From Mesobacillus maritimus (GTDB lineage: Bacteria; Bacillota; Bacilli; Bacillales; Cytobacillaceae), in NCBI RefSeq assembly GCF_019749255.1, contig NZ_JACWFH010000030.1:24317-88316 (forward strand): 64,000 bases of DNA, read 5' to 3'. The translations under genes and the position numbers were made by a program. The notes beneath the pieces were generated by a model. It did not search any database and was not told where the DNA came from. It saw only the letters and a program-made list of their open reading frames with translations. This document shows, piece by piece, positions 51,779 through 60,300 of the stretch. Every line of letters begins with the position of its first letter. The first letter of the stretch is position 1.

Positions 51779-52225
51779 ATGAGCTATGTAGAACAACTGG
51801 TAACAAGCTTTATAGCCTCAGCAGCGTTTGGTGTTATATTTAATGCACCTAAAGAATCGCTCGTGAAATGTGGTTTATCTGGAATGTTTGGATGGATGGT
51901 CTATTTTACCCTTACTGACTATGGATTTGGGCCTGTACTCGGAACCCTTGCAGCTTCTTTTTTAATTGCATTTATCAGTCAAATCTTTGCTAAACAATAC
52001 AAAATGCCTATGATTATTTTCAGTGTAGCTGGAGTCATTCCGCTCGTTCCGGGTGGTCTTGCTTACGATACAATGCGCAATTTTGTTGAGAATGATTATA
52101 ATACTGGAATTGCCTTAGCTGTAAAAGCATCGATGATTTCGGGGGCAATTGCAGTCGGATTAATCTTCTCTGAAGTGCTCAATTATCTTTTACGTAAGTC
52201 TGGGAGCCAACCAACTAAACAATAG
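51779..52225 (+). CDS. ThrE-type exporter, small subunit (YjjB-like)
   Basis: A 148-residue membrane protein with four to five helices, ThrE_2 (DUF3815) domain: SFIASAAFGVIFNAPKESL, VAGVIPLVPGGLAYDTM. The ATG at 51779 has GTGGAGGAA upstream; a GTG at 51764 is less likely. Forms the exporter with the upstream gene; substrate is an amino acid or dicarboxylate, undetermined. Confidence 0.86.
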   Translation: MSYVEQLVTSFIASAAFGVIFNAPKESLVKCGLSGMFGWMVYFTLTDYGFGPVLGTLAASFLIAFISQIFAKQYKMPMIIFSVAGVIPLVPGGLAYDTMRNFVENDYNTGIALAVKASMISGAIAVGLIFSEVLNYLLRKSGSQPTKQ

Positions 52226-52416
52226 TATTCTTTGTTAGAGGTCCATTCGGTACGTAGTAAAACGTTGAGGAATAAGTCGAATAACCACCCGCAATATCCC
52301 GTTCCCACTATTAATATGATTTTTTTCGACTTATATCAGCTAAACCGACTACTAGAAGAATCATTTCTCGGGAAATAGCGACAATGGTTTTGAAAATGAC
52401 AAATGAAAATATAGTA

Positions 52417-52456
52417 AAAGAAGCGCTCTTTTTAACTGAAAAGAGCGCTTCTTTAT
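52417..52456. terminator. Bidirectional terminator
   Basis: Perfect 16-bp stem AAAGAAGCGCTCTTTT/AAAAGAGCGCTTCTTT between convergent genes. Confidence 0.9.
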
Positions 52457-52461
52457 CATTT

Positions 52462-53457
52462 TTAATTCACTTTAACAATTGTTCTCCCTCGAGCTTCACC
52501 CTTAAGTATTTTTGATAAAGTCTCAGGGAGATTCTCTAAGGACACTACCTTTTTGATGGTATGTAGTTGATCGGATGGTTTAAGGTCTGTTGCTATTCGA
52601 GACCATAATTCCTTCCTTGTTTCCATTGGACAATAAACAGAATCAATCCCTAAAATATTTACTCCACGCAAGATAAACGGGAAGACGGTAGTAGGGACAT
52701 CCGTACCCCCAGTTAATCCACTCACAGCCACGGATCCATTATATTGAAGTTTACTAATAATACTACTTAGTGTACTTCCGCCGACTGGATCCACTGCAGC
52801 AGCCCAAAGTTGCTTGTCTAGAGGACGGTACTTATCTCCAGTAACTTCCTCACGGGAGATAACCTCAGTTGCTCCAATTTGCTTTAAATACCCATGCTCG
52901 CTTTCCTTCCCCGTGCTAGCAATGACATGGTATCCTCGGCTAGCCAACATCGCAACAGCGATACTACCAACTCCTCCAGTAGCACCTGTTACAAGGACAG
53001 AACCTGTTTCAGGCCGTAAACCATTCTCTTCAAGACGGTGAATGGATAAAGCAGCTGTAAACCCTGCAGTTCCTAAAATCATCGCTTCTTCCAATGACAG
53101 ACCCTCGGGTAAAGGGACAATCCAGTCTGCTGGTACTCTTGCATATTCACTATAACCACCAGTATGAGCGACTCCAAGTTCATAACTTGTAACAATAACG
53201 TTGTCACCCTCAGAAAAACGCTTATCTTTTGAATTTACCACGGTGCCAGCAAGGTCAATTCCAGGGATGAAAGGGTAGGACCGCACGATTTTTCCGTTTG
53301 GAATACTAGCAAGCCCATCCTTATAATTCACGCTTGAATAAGAAACTTTTATCGTTACCTCGCCTGGAGATAGATCCTCCATCGTCACCTTTTGGAGTTT
53401 AGCTGAAAAATCATCTTCGGTTTTATTCACAATAAATGCATTAAATTGTGTTTCCAC
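52462..53457 (-). CDS. YhdH/AcuI family NADPH-dependent reductase (MDR superfamily)
   Basis: A 331-residue medium-chain reductase without zinc ligands. Motifs: SSVNYKDGLA, GIDLAGTVV, GTAGFTAALSIHRLE and the nucleotide-binding TGATGGVGS; the C-terminal YCPMETR is typical of the YhdH/AcuI branch, which reduces acryloyl-CoA to propionyl-CoA or quinones. GTG at 53457 with AAAAGGAGGG upstream. Single gene, divergent from the respiratory operon. Confidence 0.88.
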   Translation of the reverse strand: METQFNAFIVNKTEDDFSAKLQKVTMEDLSPGEVTIKVSYSSVNYKDGLASIPNGKIVRSYPFIPGIDLAGTVVNSKDKRFSEGDNVIVTSYELGVAHTGGYSEYARVPADWIVPLPEGLSLEEAMILGTAGFTAALSIHRLEENGLRPETGSVLVTGATGGVGSIAVAMLASRGYHVIASTGKESEHGYLKQIGATEVISREEVTGDKYRPLDKQLWAAAVDPVGGSTLSSIISKLQYNGSVAVSGLTGGTDVPTTVFPFILRGVNILGIDSVYCPMETRKELWSRIATDLKPSDQLHTIKKVVSLENLPETLSKILKGEARGRTIVKVN

Positions 53458-53583
53458 TTCAAGCCCTCCTTTTCCTTATTACCTTTAGTATATGGCAGTT
53501 CTCTCTAAGCATCTAGGGGGGAATTTCCTGTTAAACAGAAATTTGGCAGCCTTGGAAGGGGAAAAATAGGAAAAAAATTCAGA

Positions 53584-53627
53584 TGTGACGTTCTTCACAT
53601 ACGCTAGTTTCCCCCATCTATTAGTAT
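53584..53627 (+). promoter_or_regulatory. Fnr-dependent (class II) promoter of the molybdoenzyme operon
   Basis: TGTGA-CGTTCT-TCACA (53584-53599) is a perfect Fnr dyad. TAGTAT at 53622-53627 is a plausible -10; the start near 53634 puts the dyad centre at about -42. A long leader of about 210 bases follows, in which further TCACA/TGTGA half-sites occur near 53717-53731 and 53751-53756. Confidence 0.72.
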
Positions 53628-53845
53628 TTAGTTATCTTGCATCGCAAAAAGGTCGAAAGGTGAGTGGACGGATAAACAGAGCAGGGTTTGTGTAGAAAAA
53701 ATCCAATCGGTTGTCACAGAAGTTTCACAAAAAGTACCCAGGATAACACTATTCACAAAGTGTTTACAATTAAAACGTAAAGAACTCTTTTTCAAGTGTT
53801 AAGATAACTTTCAATGACTCAGAAAACTCATAGGGAGGAAAGTTT

Positions 53846-55027
53846 ATGTTAAATCTGGAGAAATCATTTTATTCTAAAACCAGTATGTATTCCTTTATTA
53901 CAATTGTTGTTTTGTTCTTTTTAATGTGGATGTCTACGGCCCAATTCCTTCATATAGATATGGCTTTGCTCGGATATATGATTGGAACAGCTGTCTTTGC
54001 AATTGGCCTTTGCATTCGGATGAGTTTCTGGATTTATCGAACAGCAACCAATCGAGTAGCGGCACGAAGTGTGAAAAATTTATTTACAAAAGAGCGCATA
54101 AAGCGAAATGCAAAATCACTTACTATAACACTAATTGATAATATCGTATTGCAGAAATTTATATTTAAGCGCGGGCTATACCGTGGAATTCAGCACATTA
54201 TGATTTCGTGGGGTTGCATCATTTCATTTGCTTTCACTTTTGGTTTGACATTTGGTTGGTTTCGTTTTGACTTAGTTGATCCTGACACCTACCAAATGGT
54301 TGCCTTCAATATCCCGCTGATTAAGATGGCAGCACACGGTTGGATCGCTGAAATTTTCTATAACATGCTTAATATCGGAGCAGTCATGGTCTTGATTGGT
54401 GCTTCGATGGCATTGTTCCGTAGAATTAAAGATTACGATGTTAAAGTAACACAGCGTTTTGAATTTGACTTATTGCCTTTATATATTTTACTTGCTGTAA
54501 CAGTAACGGGTTTAGCACTGACAGTCTCATATGATTTCCTTGATGGTTGGATGCACCCTCATATTTCGCTAGTTCATCAAATAACGGTTGTAATCATGCT
54601 TATGTATTTTCCCTTTGGAAAACTGTTCCATGTACCGATTCGTCCATTAGCAACGGCAGTACCAATGAGTTATCAAGAAACATTGAAAGTAGATACAAAG
54701 TCTTGTAAAAGTTGTCATCAACCATATAGCAACGATGATCAAATCGCCGATGTCCAAGCAATCTTGAAAGCCCAAAGCTTTGACTTACAGCTTGCGGATG
54801 GTTCATACCTTTCGGATTATTGTCCATCATGTCGCCGCCGCATGAGAGCATTGAAACAAATGAATATGGAAGCTCCAAAGGGGAATCCGTATGGACCAGT
54901 AAACACAAACAATGGAATTCATTTATCAGGTTTTAGTAAAAAGCGTTCAGAAGACTTTTATGGAATAGAACAGGATATAAAGAAAGACTTGGGGGAGGAA
55001 AAGGAACATGAGCCAGTTTCTCGTTAA
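53846..55027 (+). CDS. NarI/DsrM-like cytochrome b subunit with Cys-rich tail
   Basis: A 393-residue protein. Residues 1-265 hold six membrane helices with histidines in GIQHIMISWG, AAHGWIAEIFYN and HPHISLVHQI/FPFGKLFHVP, the pattern of NarI/DsrM-type diheme quinol-oxidising cytochromes b. Residues 280-393 are soluble and contain SCKSCHQ and YCPSCRRR: two CxxC pairs, one of them also a CxxCH. A zinc ribbon or Fe-S site is most likely; heme c would require an external location. GGGAGGAAAG precedes the ATG. First gene of the operon; overlaps the molybdoenzyme gene by 20 bases. Confidence 0.78.
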   Translation: MLNLEKSFYSKTSMYSFITIVVLFFLMWMSTAQFLHIDMALLGYMIGTAVFAIGLCIRMSFWIYRTATNRVAARSVKNLFTKERIKRNAKSLTITLIDNIVLQKFIFKRGLYRGIQHIMISWGCIISFAFTFGLTFGWFRFDLVDPDTYQMVAFNIPLIKMAAHGWIAEIFYNMLNIGAVMVLIGASMALFRRIKDYDVKVTQRFEFDLLPLYILLAVTVTGLALTVSYDFLDGWMHPHISLVHQITVVIMLMYFPFGKLFHVPIRPLATAVPMSYQETLKVDTKSCKSCHQPYSNDDQIADVQAILKAQSFDLQLADGSYLSDYCPSCRRRMRALKQMNMEAPKGNPYGPVNTNNGIHLSGFSKKRSEDFYGIEQDIKKDLGEEKEHEPVSR

Positions 55028-57137
55028 GGAAGGCGTTAAAAACCAGATTCGTAAAGGGGAAAAATTAGTTACAACACATTGTTGTTATTGCGGTATGCAG
55101 TGCGGAATGCATATTCGCGTAAACGAAAAGACAAATAAAGTGGTCGGTGTCGAGCCGCGATACGATTGGGTTCTTACACGAGGGAAAATGTGCCCTAAGG
55201 GTGTTACTGCCTATCAAACGGTTGACCATCCAGACCGTATTAAGCGTCCACTTATTAAAAAGAATGGTAAATTCGTAGAGTCTTCTTGGGAAGAAGCGCT
55301 TGATTTAATTGAACGTAAATTTAAAGGTCTTCAATCTAATTATGGGAAAGATGCGCTTTCTGTTTACGGCGGCGTATCCATGACCAATGAAAAATGCTAT
55401 CTTGTTGGGAAATATGCTCGTGTAGGGCTTGGAACAAGATACCTAGATTATAATGGTCGTTACTGCATGAGCTCCGCAGCAGGTGGTTTCAATAAGACTC
55501 TTGGAATGGACCGTGGTTCAACCCTTCCATGGACAGAGCTAGAACATACTGATTGCTTCTTCATGGCTGGTTCAAATACAGCCGAATGTCACCCAACAAG
55601 CATTCAGTGGTTCTGGAGAGCAAAGGATAAAGGTGCCAAAATCATCGTTGCTGACCCTCGAGAAACAGCAACAGCCCGTGTAGCTGATGTTCACTTAGAC
55701 TTGTTACCTGGTACAGACTCAGCTTTAGCTAACGGGATTATGCATTTATTAATTAAACATGAATATGTGGACAATGAATACGTTCAAGAACGTTGTAATA
55801 ATTTTGCAGAGTTAAAAGAAATGACTGCTAAATTTACTCCTGAGTATACTTCAAAAATCACGGGTATAGCAGTAGAAAAAATTGTGAAAGCAGCACACAT
55901 CTTTGGGAAATCTCCAAGATCTGTTGTGATGTTTGCACGTGGTGCTGAACAGCAAACAGCAGGAGTAGACAATGTAAGTCTATATACTTCAATGGCACTA
56001 TTAAGGGGTCAAATCGGTAAATTTGCTTCAGGTGTCGCAACGTTCACTGGCCAAGGAAATGGTCAAGGCGGACGTGAGCATGGCCAGAAGTCAGATTTAC
56101 TTCCTGGGTATCGTAAACTTACAGATCCTAAGGCTGTTGAATACATTTCCGGTGTTTGGGGGATTAACCCTGAAGACATGCCGAAGCCAGGCGTTTCTGC
56201 TTACGAAATGTTCGATTTAATGTTAAATAAAACAATCCGTGGCTTACATGTGATTTGTTCAAACCCGGTTGTTTCTTCACCAAATATTAATCATGTATAT
56301 AAAGCGATGGAAGCACTGGATTTCCTAGTTGTAAGTGACTTCTTCCTTTCAGAAACGGCAGAACTTGCAGATGTGGTGCTCCCAGCAACGACATGGGCAG
56401 AGGACGAAGGAACAACAACAAATATTGAAGGACGCGTCATTCATATTCGAAAAGTGGTTGAACCACTTGGAGAATCAAAACCAGATTGGCAAATCATGAG
56501 CATGATTGCAGAACGTATGGGGAAGGGAAAACACTTCCAATACAATGAGCCAAGAGAAATCTTTGATGAGCTTCGCCTTGCTTCAAAAGGAGGAAAAGCT
56601 GATTACTTCGGTGTTACGTATGAAAAAATTGATGAACAAGACGGTGTATTCTGGCCAGCGCCTGCAGAAGACCATCCAGGTTCGCCAAGTGTTTTTAAAG
56701 AAAAGTTCGCAACGGAAGACGGCAGAGCGAATCTTGCGGTCTGTGATTGGAAAGGGCCTGCGGAAGTGAAGTCTAAAGATTATCCTTTATGGTTAACAAC
56801 TGGTCGTGTTGTATTCCATTACCTATCAGGAAATCAAACTAGACGAGTAGGATTCTTAATGGAGCAATGTCCAGAGCCGTTCGTGGAAATGCACCCAGAA
56901 TTAGCAAGTCAGTATCAAGTTGAAAATGGTGAGAAGGTCAAATTGACTACTCCTCGTGGTGACATGATTGTCCCAGTTAAGATAACAAAGGCGATTCGCA
57001 AGGACGTATTATTTGTTCCTTACCATTGGGGAAAACAGCAAGCAGTTAATCAATTGACTAGTCCAGCATTAGATCCGACATCACGGATGCCTGAATTTAA
57101 AGTTTGTGCTGTGAAGCTAGAAAAACTTACGAAATAA
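55008..57137 (+). CDS. Molybdopterin oxidoreductase (Nas/Nap-type nitrate reductase-like)
   Basis: A 709-residue catalytic subunit of the DMSO-reductase family. A 4Fe-4S site is formed by C25, C28, C32 and C62 (CCYCGMQC, RGKMCPKG); the molybdenum ligand is C153 in YNGRYCMSS, as in cytoplasmic NasC/NapA nitrate reductases; the C-terminal molybdopterin-binding domain has LTTGRVVFHYLSGNQTRR. There is no Tat signal, so it is cytoplasmic. Length matches NasC (about 710). The company of a cytochrome b, ferredoxin and Rieske protein suggests a respiratory rather than assimilatory role. Substrate could be nitrate or another oxoanion. Confidence 0.85.
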   Translation: MSQFLVKEGVKNQIRKGEKLVTTHCCYCGMQCGMHIRVNEKTNKVVGVEPRYDWVLTRGKMCPKGVTAYQTVDHPDRIKRPLIKKNGKFVESSWEEALDLIERKFKGLQSNYGKDALSVYGGVSMTNEKCYLVGKYARVGLGTRYLDYNGRYCMSSAAGGFNKTLGMDRGSTLPWTELEHTDCFFMAGSNTAECHPTSIQWFWRAKDKGAKIIVADPRETATARVADVHLDLLPGTDSALANGIMHLLIKHEYVDNEYVQERCNNFAELKEMTAKFTPEYTSKITGIAVEKIVKAAHIFGKSPRSVVMFARGAEQQTAGVDNVSLYTSMALLRGQIGKFASGVATFTGQGNGQGGREHGQKSDLLPGYRKLTDPKAVEYISGVWGINPEDMPKPGVSAYEMFDLMLNKTIRGLHVICSNPVVSSPNINHVYKAMEALDFLVVSDFFLSETAELADVVLPATTWAEDEGTTTNIEGRVIHIRKVVEPLGESKPDWQIMSMIAERMGKGKHFQYNEPREIFDELRLASKGGKADYFGVTYEKIDEQDGVFWPAPAEDHPGSPSVFKEKFATEDGRANLAVCDWKGPAEVKSKDYPLWLTTGRVVFHYLSGNQTRRVGFLMEQCPEPFVEMHPELASQYQVENGEKVKLTTPRGDMIVPVKITKAIRKDVLFVPYHWGKQQAVNQLTSPALDPTSRMPEFKVCAVKLEKLTK

Positions 57138-57152
57138 GGAGGCGGCAAAAAA

Positions 57153-57704
57153 ATGAATAAAATTATGTATCTTGAATTTGAACGTTGTATAGGATGCCGT
57201 GCCTGTCAGGCAGCTTGCCGTGAATGCGGTGACCATGATGCGAAAGAACGGAACTATGTAGAATATGTTGACTTTACAGAATCCCGTCAGACTTTCCCAA
57301 TGCTTTGCATGCAATGTAAAGATCCGGCTTGTGCTCGAGTTTGTCCTGCCAACGCAATCCAAATTACGGATGAGGGTGTAGTCCTTTCGGCAATGGAAGA
57401 AAAATGTATCGGTTGCCGTAACTGTACATTTGGCTGTCCATTTGGAATTCCTAAGTTCGATTTTGAAAAGAATAAAATGTACAAATGCGATATGTGCTAT
57501 GACAGAACAAGAGATGATATTGCGCCAATGTGTGCCTCTGTATGTCCTAGTGATGCGATTCGCTTCATTGATTTTGATGAAATGCAACAGTTAAGAAGAA
57601 AACGTACGCAAATGAACCTTGTTGAGGGGAAAAAGCCGCAAGAAGGAAATAAGTGGGATTATGTACCAGAGTTCTTCGGGGTGTATACTGACTCACAATC
57701 TTAA
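57153..57704 (+). CDS. Four-cluster ferredoxin-type electron-transfer subunit (DmsB/PhsB-like)
   Basis: A 183-residue protein with four cysteine groups: CIGCRACQAACREC (12-25), CMQCKDPACARVCP, CIGCRNCTFGCPFG and CDMCYDRTRDD...CASVCP, fit for four 4Fe-4S clusters. Such subunits carry electrons between a membrane quinol-oxidising subunit and a molybdoenzyme. It follows the catalytic gene by 15 bases with AAGGAGGCGG before the ATG. No signal peptide: cytoplasmic side. Confidence 0.9.
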   Translation: MNKIMYLEFERCIGCRACQAACRECGDHDAKERNYVEYVDFTESRQTFPMLCMQCKDPACARVCPANAIQITDEGVVLSAMEEKCIGCRNCTFGCPFGIPKFDFEKNKMYKCDMCYDRTRDDIAPMCASVCPSDAIRFIDFDEMQQLRRKRTQMNLVEGKKPQEGNKWDYVPEFFGVYTDSQS

Positions 57705-57938
57705 GTAACCGATCTCGTTTAAATAGGAGCTGGTCCGGGTGAGCGCTTAGTTCTTTAAGGACAGCTCCGTTTTATTAAGTCCCTATTTGATAAAACGATT
57801 CGTAAAACGCTGGGCATTACCAAGGCATAGCCTTTAAGAATGGTTAAAGTGGAACTGCTCATACTACGGGTAAAGTGTGAATATGGACTGTGCTTAGTAA
57901 AAAGAATGATAAACCCAATTAAAGAAGAGGTGCTTTAC

Positions 57939-58676
57939 ATGTTAAAAGGCAACGTCCTCGCTGTCACTAGTGGCAAGGGGGGAGTCGGAAAATCATCTTT
58001 GTCAGTCAATCTTGCGCTGGCACTTCAAAAGTTAGGGAAATCGGTGGCCATCATCGATTTAGACATATACGGATTTAGTGTTCCCAAAATCCTTAATATC
58101 GATTTTAAACCGAAAACCTTTAATGGAAAAATCATTCCTGTTGAAACCCACGGAATTAAAGTAATGTCAATGGGATTTCTAGTGAATGGCAATGACCCAA
58201 TTGTTTGGCGCGGACCTATGCTTGGAAAAATGATTGAGCATTTCACAAAGGATGTCTTATGGGGAGAACTGGATTACTTTATACTAGATATGCCACCGGG
58301 AACTGGAGACGTTGCCCTTGACATGCACTTAATGATTCCAGAAAGCAAAGAGATTGTCGTGACAACTCCGCATAAAGCTGCTGCATTTGTAGCGGAGCGT
58401 GCAGGGACAATGGCGATTAAAAGCAATCATGAAGTGATTGGTGTTGTTGAAAACATGTCCTATTTTTCCCCGCCTGAAAGCCAAGAGAAGTATTTTATCT
58501 TCGGAAAAGGTGGAGGAGAAGTACTAGCCTCGCAACTAGGTGTGGACCTCTTAGGACAACTTCCAATACAAGAGCCAGATGAGAGTTTAGATACTCCAGC
58601 CATTGCACCTGAAGGATCGCCGCTTCAGGAAGAATACGTAAAGCTTGCTCAGACGATTGATTCAAAATTTGCCTAA
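57939..58676 (+). CDS. Mrp/ApbC-type ATPase lacking the CxxC motif
   Basis: A 245-residue P-loop ATPase: deviant Walker [10 protein letters not shown] at the N-terminus, IDLDIYGFS and DMPPGTGD. Normal Mrp/NBP35 proteins hold an Fe-S cluster through a CxxC after the ENMSYF motif; here that segment reads [15 protein letters not shown], with no cysteine. It may be a specialised maturation or positioning ATPase for the molybdoenzyme. The ATG at 57939 has AGAGGTG 6 bases upstream. It follows the ferredoxin gene by about 235 bases. Confidence 0.85.
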   Translation: MLKGNVLAVTSGKGGVGKSSLSVNLALALQKLGKSVAIIDLDIYGFSVPKILNIDFKPKTFNGKIIPVETHGIKVMSMGFLVNGNDPIVWRGPMLGKMIEHFTKDVLWGELDYFILDMPPGTGDVALDMHLMIPESKEIVVTTPHKAAAFVAERAGTMAIKSNHEVIGVVENMSYFSPPESQEKYFIFGKGGGEVLASQLGVDLLGQLPIQEPDESLDTPAIAPEGSPLQEEYVKLAQTIDSKFA

Positions 58677-58720
58677 CAGAGGTAGTAAGATAAAGTAATT
58701 GAAAACTGGAGGATTCAGGA

Positions 58721-59251
58721 ATGAGTGAGGATAAAAAGAATAAAAACCATCCAGACAATGACCAAGATATGATGAAATTGGTTGATAATCTAAATCGCAA
58801 AGAAGATGTAAATCTGAATAGGCGTGCATTTTTAAAAGCTTCCTTTGGAACCACAGTTGCACTTGGTTTAGCAACCACACCTTTTGGGGTCATGTCTGCG
58901 ATCGGCAATGATAAAGAGGATGCCGAAAGAATAGAAATTGCAACTGCAGATGAACTAGCTGTTGGTGAGGCCAAAAACTTCAACTATCCAACAGAAGATG
59001 AACCCGCTGTGTTGGTAAGAACACCAGATGATCAATATGTGGCTTACAACAACAAATGTACTCATCTTCAATGTCCGGTTTTTTATGAACATAAAGACAA
59101 TGTTTTATTATGTCCATGTCATAAAGGGTACTTTGATGTGAATTCAGGTCACCCAATCGCAGGACCACCTCAACGTGAGTTACCCAAAATACTCTTAGAA
59201 GTAAAAGACGGCAAGGTATTTGCAGTAGGAAGGGAGTATCGCCATGGATAA
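58721..59251 (+). CDS. Rieske 2Fe-2S protein with Tat-type signal
   Basis: A 176-residue protein. NRRAFLKA (33-40) before a hydrophobic helix is a twin-arginine signal, so the folded protein would be moved to or anchored at the outer side. The Rieske site is C113, H115, C131, H134 (CTHLQC, CPCHKG) with the extra C118 and C133 for the disulfide typical of bc-type Rieske proteins. There is no cytochrome b6 nearby; it may shuttle electrons between the quinol pool and this operon's complex. It overlaps the next gene by 8 bases. Confidence 0.9.
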   Translation: MSEDKKNKNHPDNDQDMMKLVDNLNRKEDVNLNRRAFLKASFGTTVALGLATTPFGVMSAIGNDKEDAERIEIATADELAVGEAKNFNYPTEDEPAVLVRTPDDQYVAYNNKCTHLQCPVFYEHKDNVLLCPCHKGYFDVNSGHPIAGPPQRELPKILLEVKDGKVFAVGREYRHG

Positions 59252-59441
59252 AAAACGCGTTACATTTTTATCTATATTTTTGTTTTTGGCGATAAACGTA
59301 ATCTCACTTTCAAAGGTAATTGAGGGGTACTATGGCCAAGAATATAGTCATGTATATATCTTTATGATAGTTGCCTTGATTTCAACCGGTTTGGCAACGA
59401 TTGCTTTTTTCCTTTGGAGAAAAGAAGAGTATAAAAGGTAG
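59244..59441 (+). CDS. Small two-helix membrane protein
   Basis: A 65-residue protein with two membrane helices (VTFLSIFLFLAINVISL and VYIFMIVALISTGLATIAFFL) and charged ends. It overlaps the Rieske gene by 8 bases and has GGAAGGGAG upstream. No family recognised. It may anchor or stabilise the Rieske protein. Confidence 0.65.
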   Translation: MDKKRVTFLSIFLFLAINVISLSKVIEGYYGQEYSHVYIFMIVALISTGLATIAFFLWRKEEYKR

Positions 59442-59480
59442 TTCAAACGCTAACCTTAAGAGAAAAAGGAGGCTTGAACA

Positions 59481-59684
59481 ATGAGCTCCCATTCTCATGA
59501 TAAAGATAACCTTCAATCAGTGCTTAAAAACTCACTTGAGATAGAAGAAGATTTAATGCGTACCTATTTAATTACGGCTGAAAGGGTACACGAAGATGAC
59601 GAATTAAAAGAACGCCTGCAAAACTTTGCAGAAGGAAATGCAAAACGAACAAAGCAATTGCTTGATGAATTAAAGAAACGTTAA
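59481..59684 (+). CDS. Small helical protein at the end of the respiratory operon
   Basis: A 67-residue acidic protein with a His-containing N-terminus (SSHSHDKD) and two predicted helices, EIEEDLMRTYLITAERV and DELKERLQNFAEGNAKRTKQLLDEL. The helix-turn-helix-bundle look with spaced Glu recalls half of a ferritin-like fold, so a dimer could make a four-helix bundle. AAAAAGGAGG precedes the ATG. Function unknown. Confidence 0.65.
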   Translation: MSSHSHDKDNLQSVLKNSLEIEEDLMRTYLITAERVHEDDELKERLQNFAEGNAKRTKQLLDELKKR

Positions 59685-59712
59685 AAAATCGGGGACTTAT
59701 CCCAATCTCAGA

Positions 59713-59760
59713 CTGTAGACAAACTCGATGAAGTTCGAGCTTGCCTACAGTTTTTTATTT
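59713..59760 (+). terminator. Terminator after the respiratory operon
   Basis: Stem built from CTGTAG/CTACAG with inner CAA/TTG and CGA/TCG pairs, then TTTTTTATTTT. Confidence 0.75.
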
Positions 59761-59776
59761 TGTTTGTATAATGGGG

Positions 59777-59912
59777 ACTGTTGATTTCCGTTCCAGGCGC
59801 TTCGCTTTCCGCGGGGGGGCGGTGAGCCTCCTCGTCGCAAATGCTCCTGCGGGGTCTCACCTGTCCCACTAATCCCGCAGGAGTCTTCGCGCCTTCCACT
59901 CCAATCAACAGT
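59777..59912. repeat. GC-rich palindromic repeat (known dispersed Bacillaceae element)
   Basis: ACTGTTGATT at the left and AATCAACAGT at the right are perfect inverted ends of a 136-bp, strikingly GC-rich segment (CCAGGCGCTTCGCTTTCCGC, TCCTGCGGGGTCTCACCTG, CCCGCAGGAGTCTTCGCGCC). I recognise this as a type of intergenic repeat that recurs in many Bacillaceae genomes. Confidence 0.65.
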
Positions 59913-60300
59913 TTTTTTAAAGTTAATGTAGCCGTCTTATCAAGCGGACAACCGTAAGGGGACTTAAAAAATTGTCGATGCAGGCGATGCTTACTTTCGC
60001 TGCATTGAATCTAAAAAAGATGGCCACCTGGACATGGCAAGGTCCTGTAGTGGGCTAGAAATTGGGTTACGAGAGTCCGTTATATTATAAAAACTCAATA
60101 ATATCCACTAAAAAACGAGAAGAGGTTCGGAATGAGACCATTCCGAACCCCTTTTGTCTACAAACTGAGATCGGGGACTACTCCCCGATCTTTTTGCTTT
60201 TAGTAAGGTTTTCTTAGATAAATGTGTTCAAGTCGGTTTAATCCCTTTTTACTAGCTCTTTTCTCTTGGACGTGAAATTTTGGCCAACTAATTACGAAAC

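Larger units (their letters stand above)
59683..60195. repeat. Repeat element with about 40-bp inverted ends
   Basis: The left end (59683-59723: ATCGGGGACTTATCCC, ATCTCAG, TGTAGACAAA) and the right end (60153-60195) read on opposite strands are the same sequence with a few changes. Each end is itself a hairpin. Between them lie a terminator (59713-59760), a nested GC-rich element (59777-59912), and a hairpin GGTTCGGAATG/CATTCCGAACC (60124-60149). No transposase frame is present. Confidence 0.6.
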
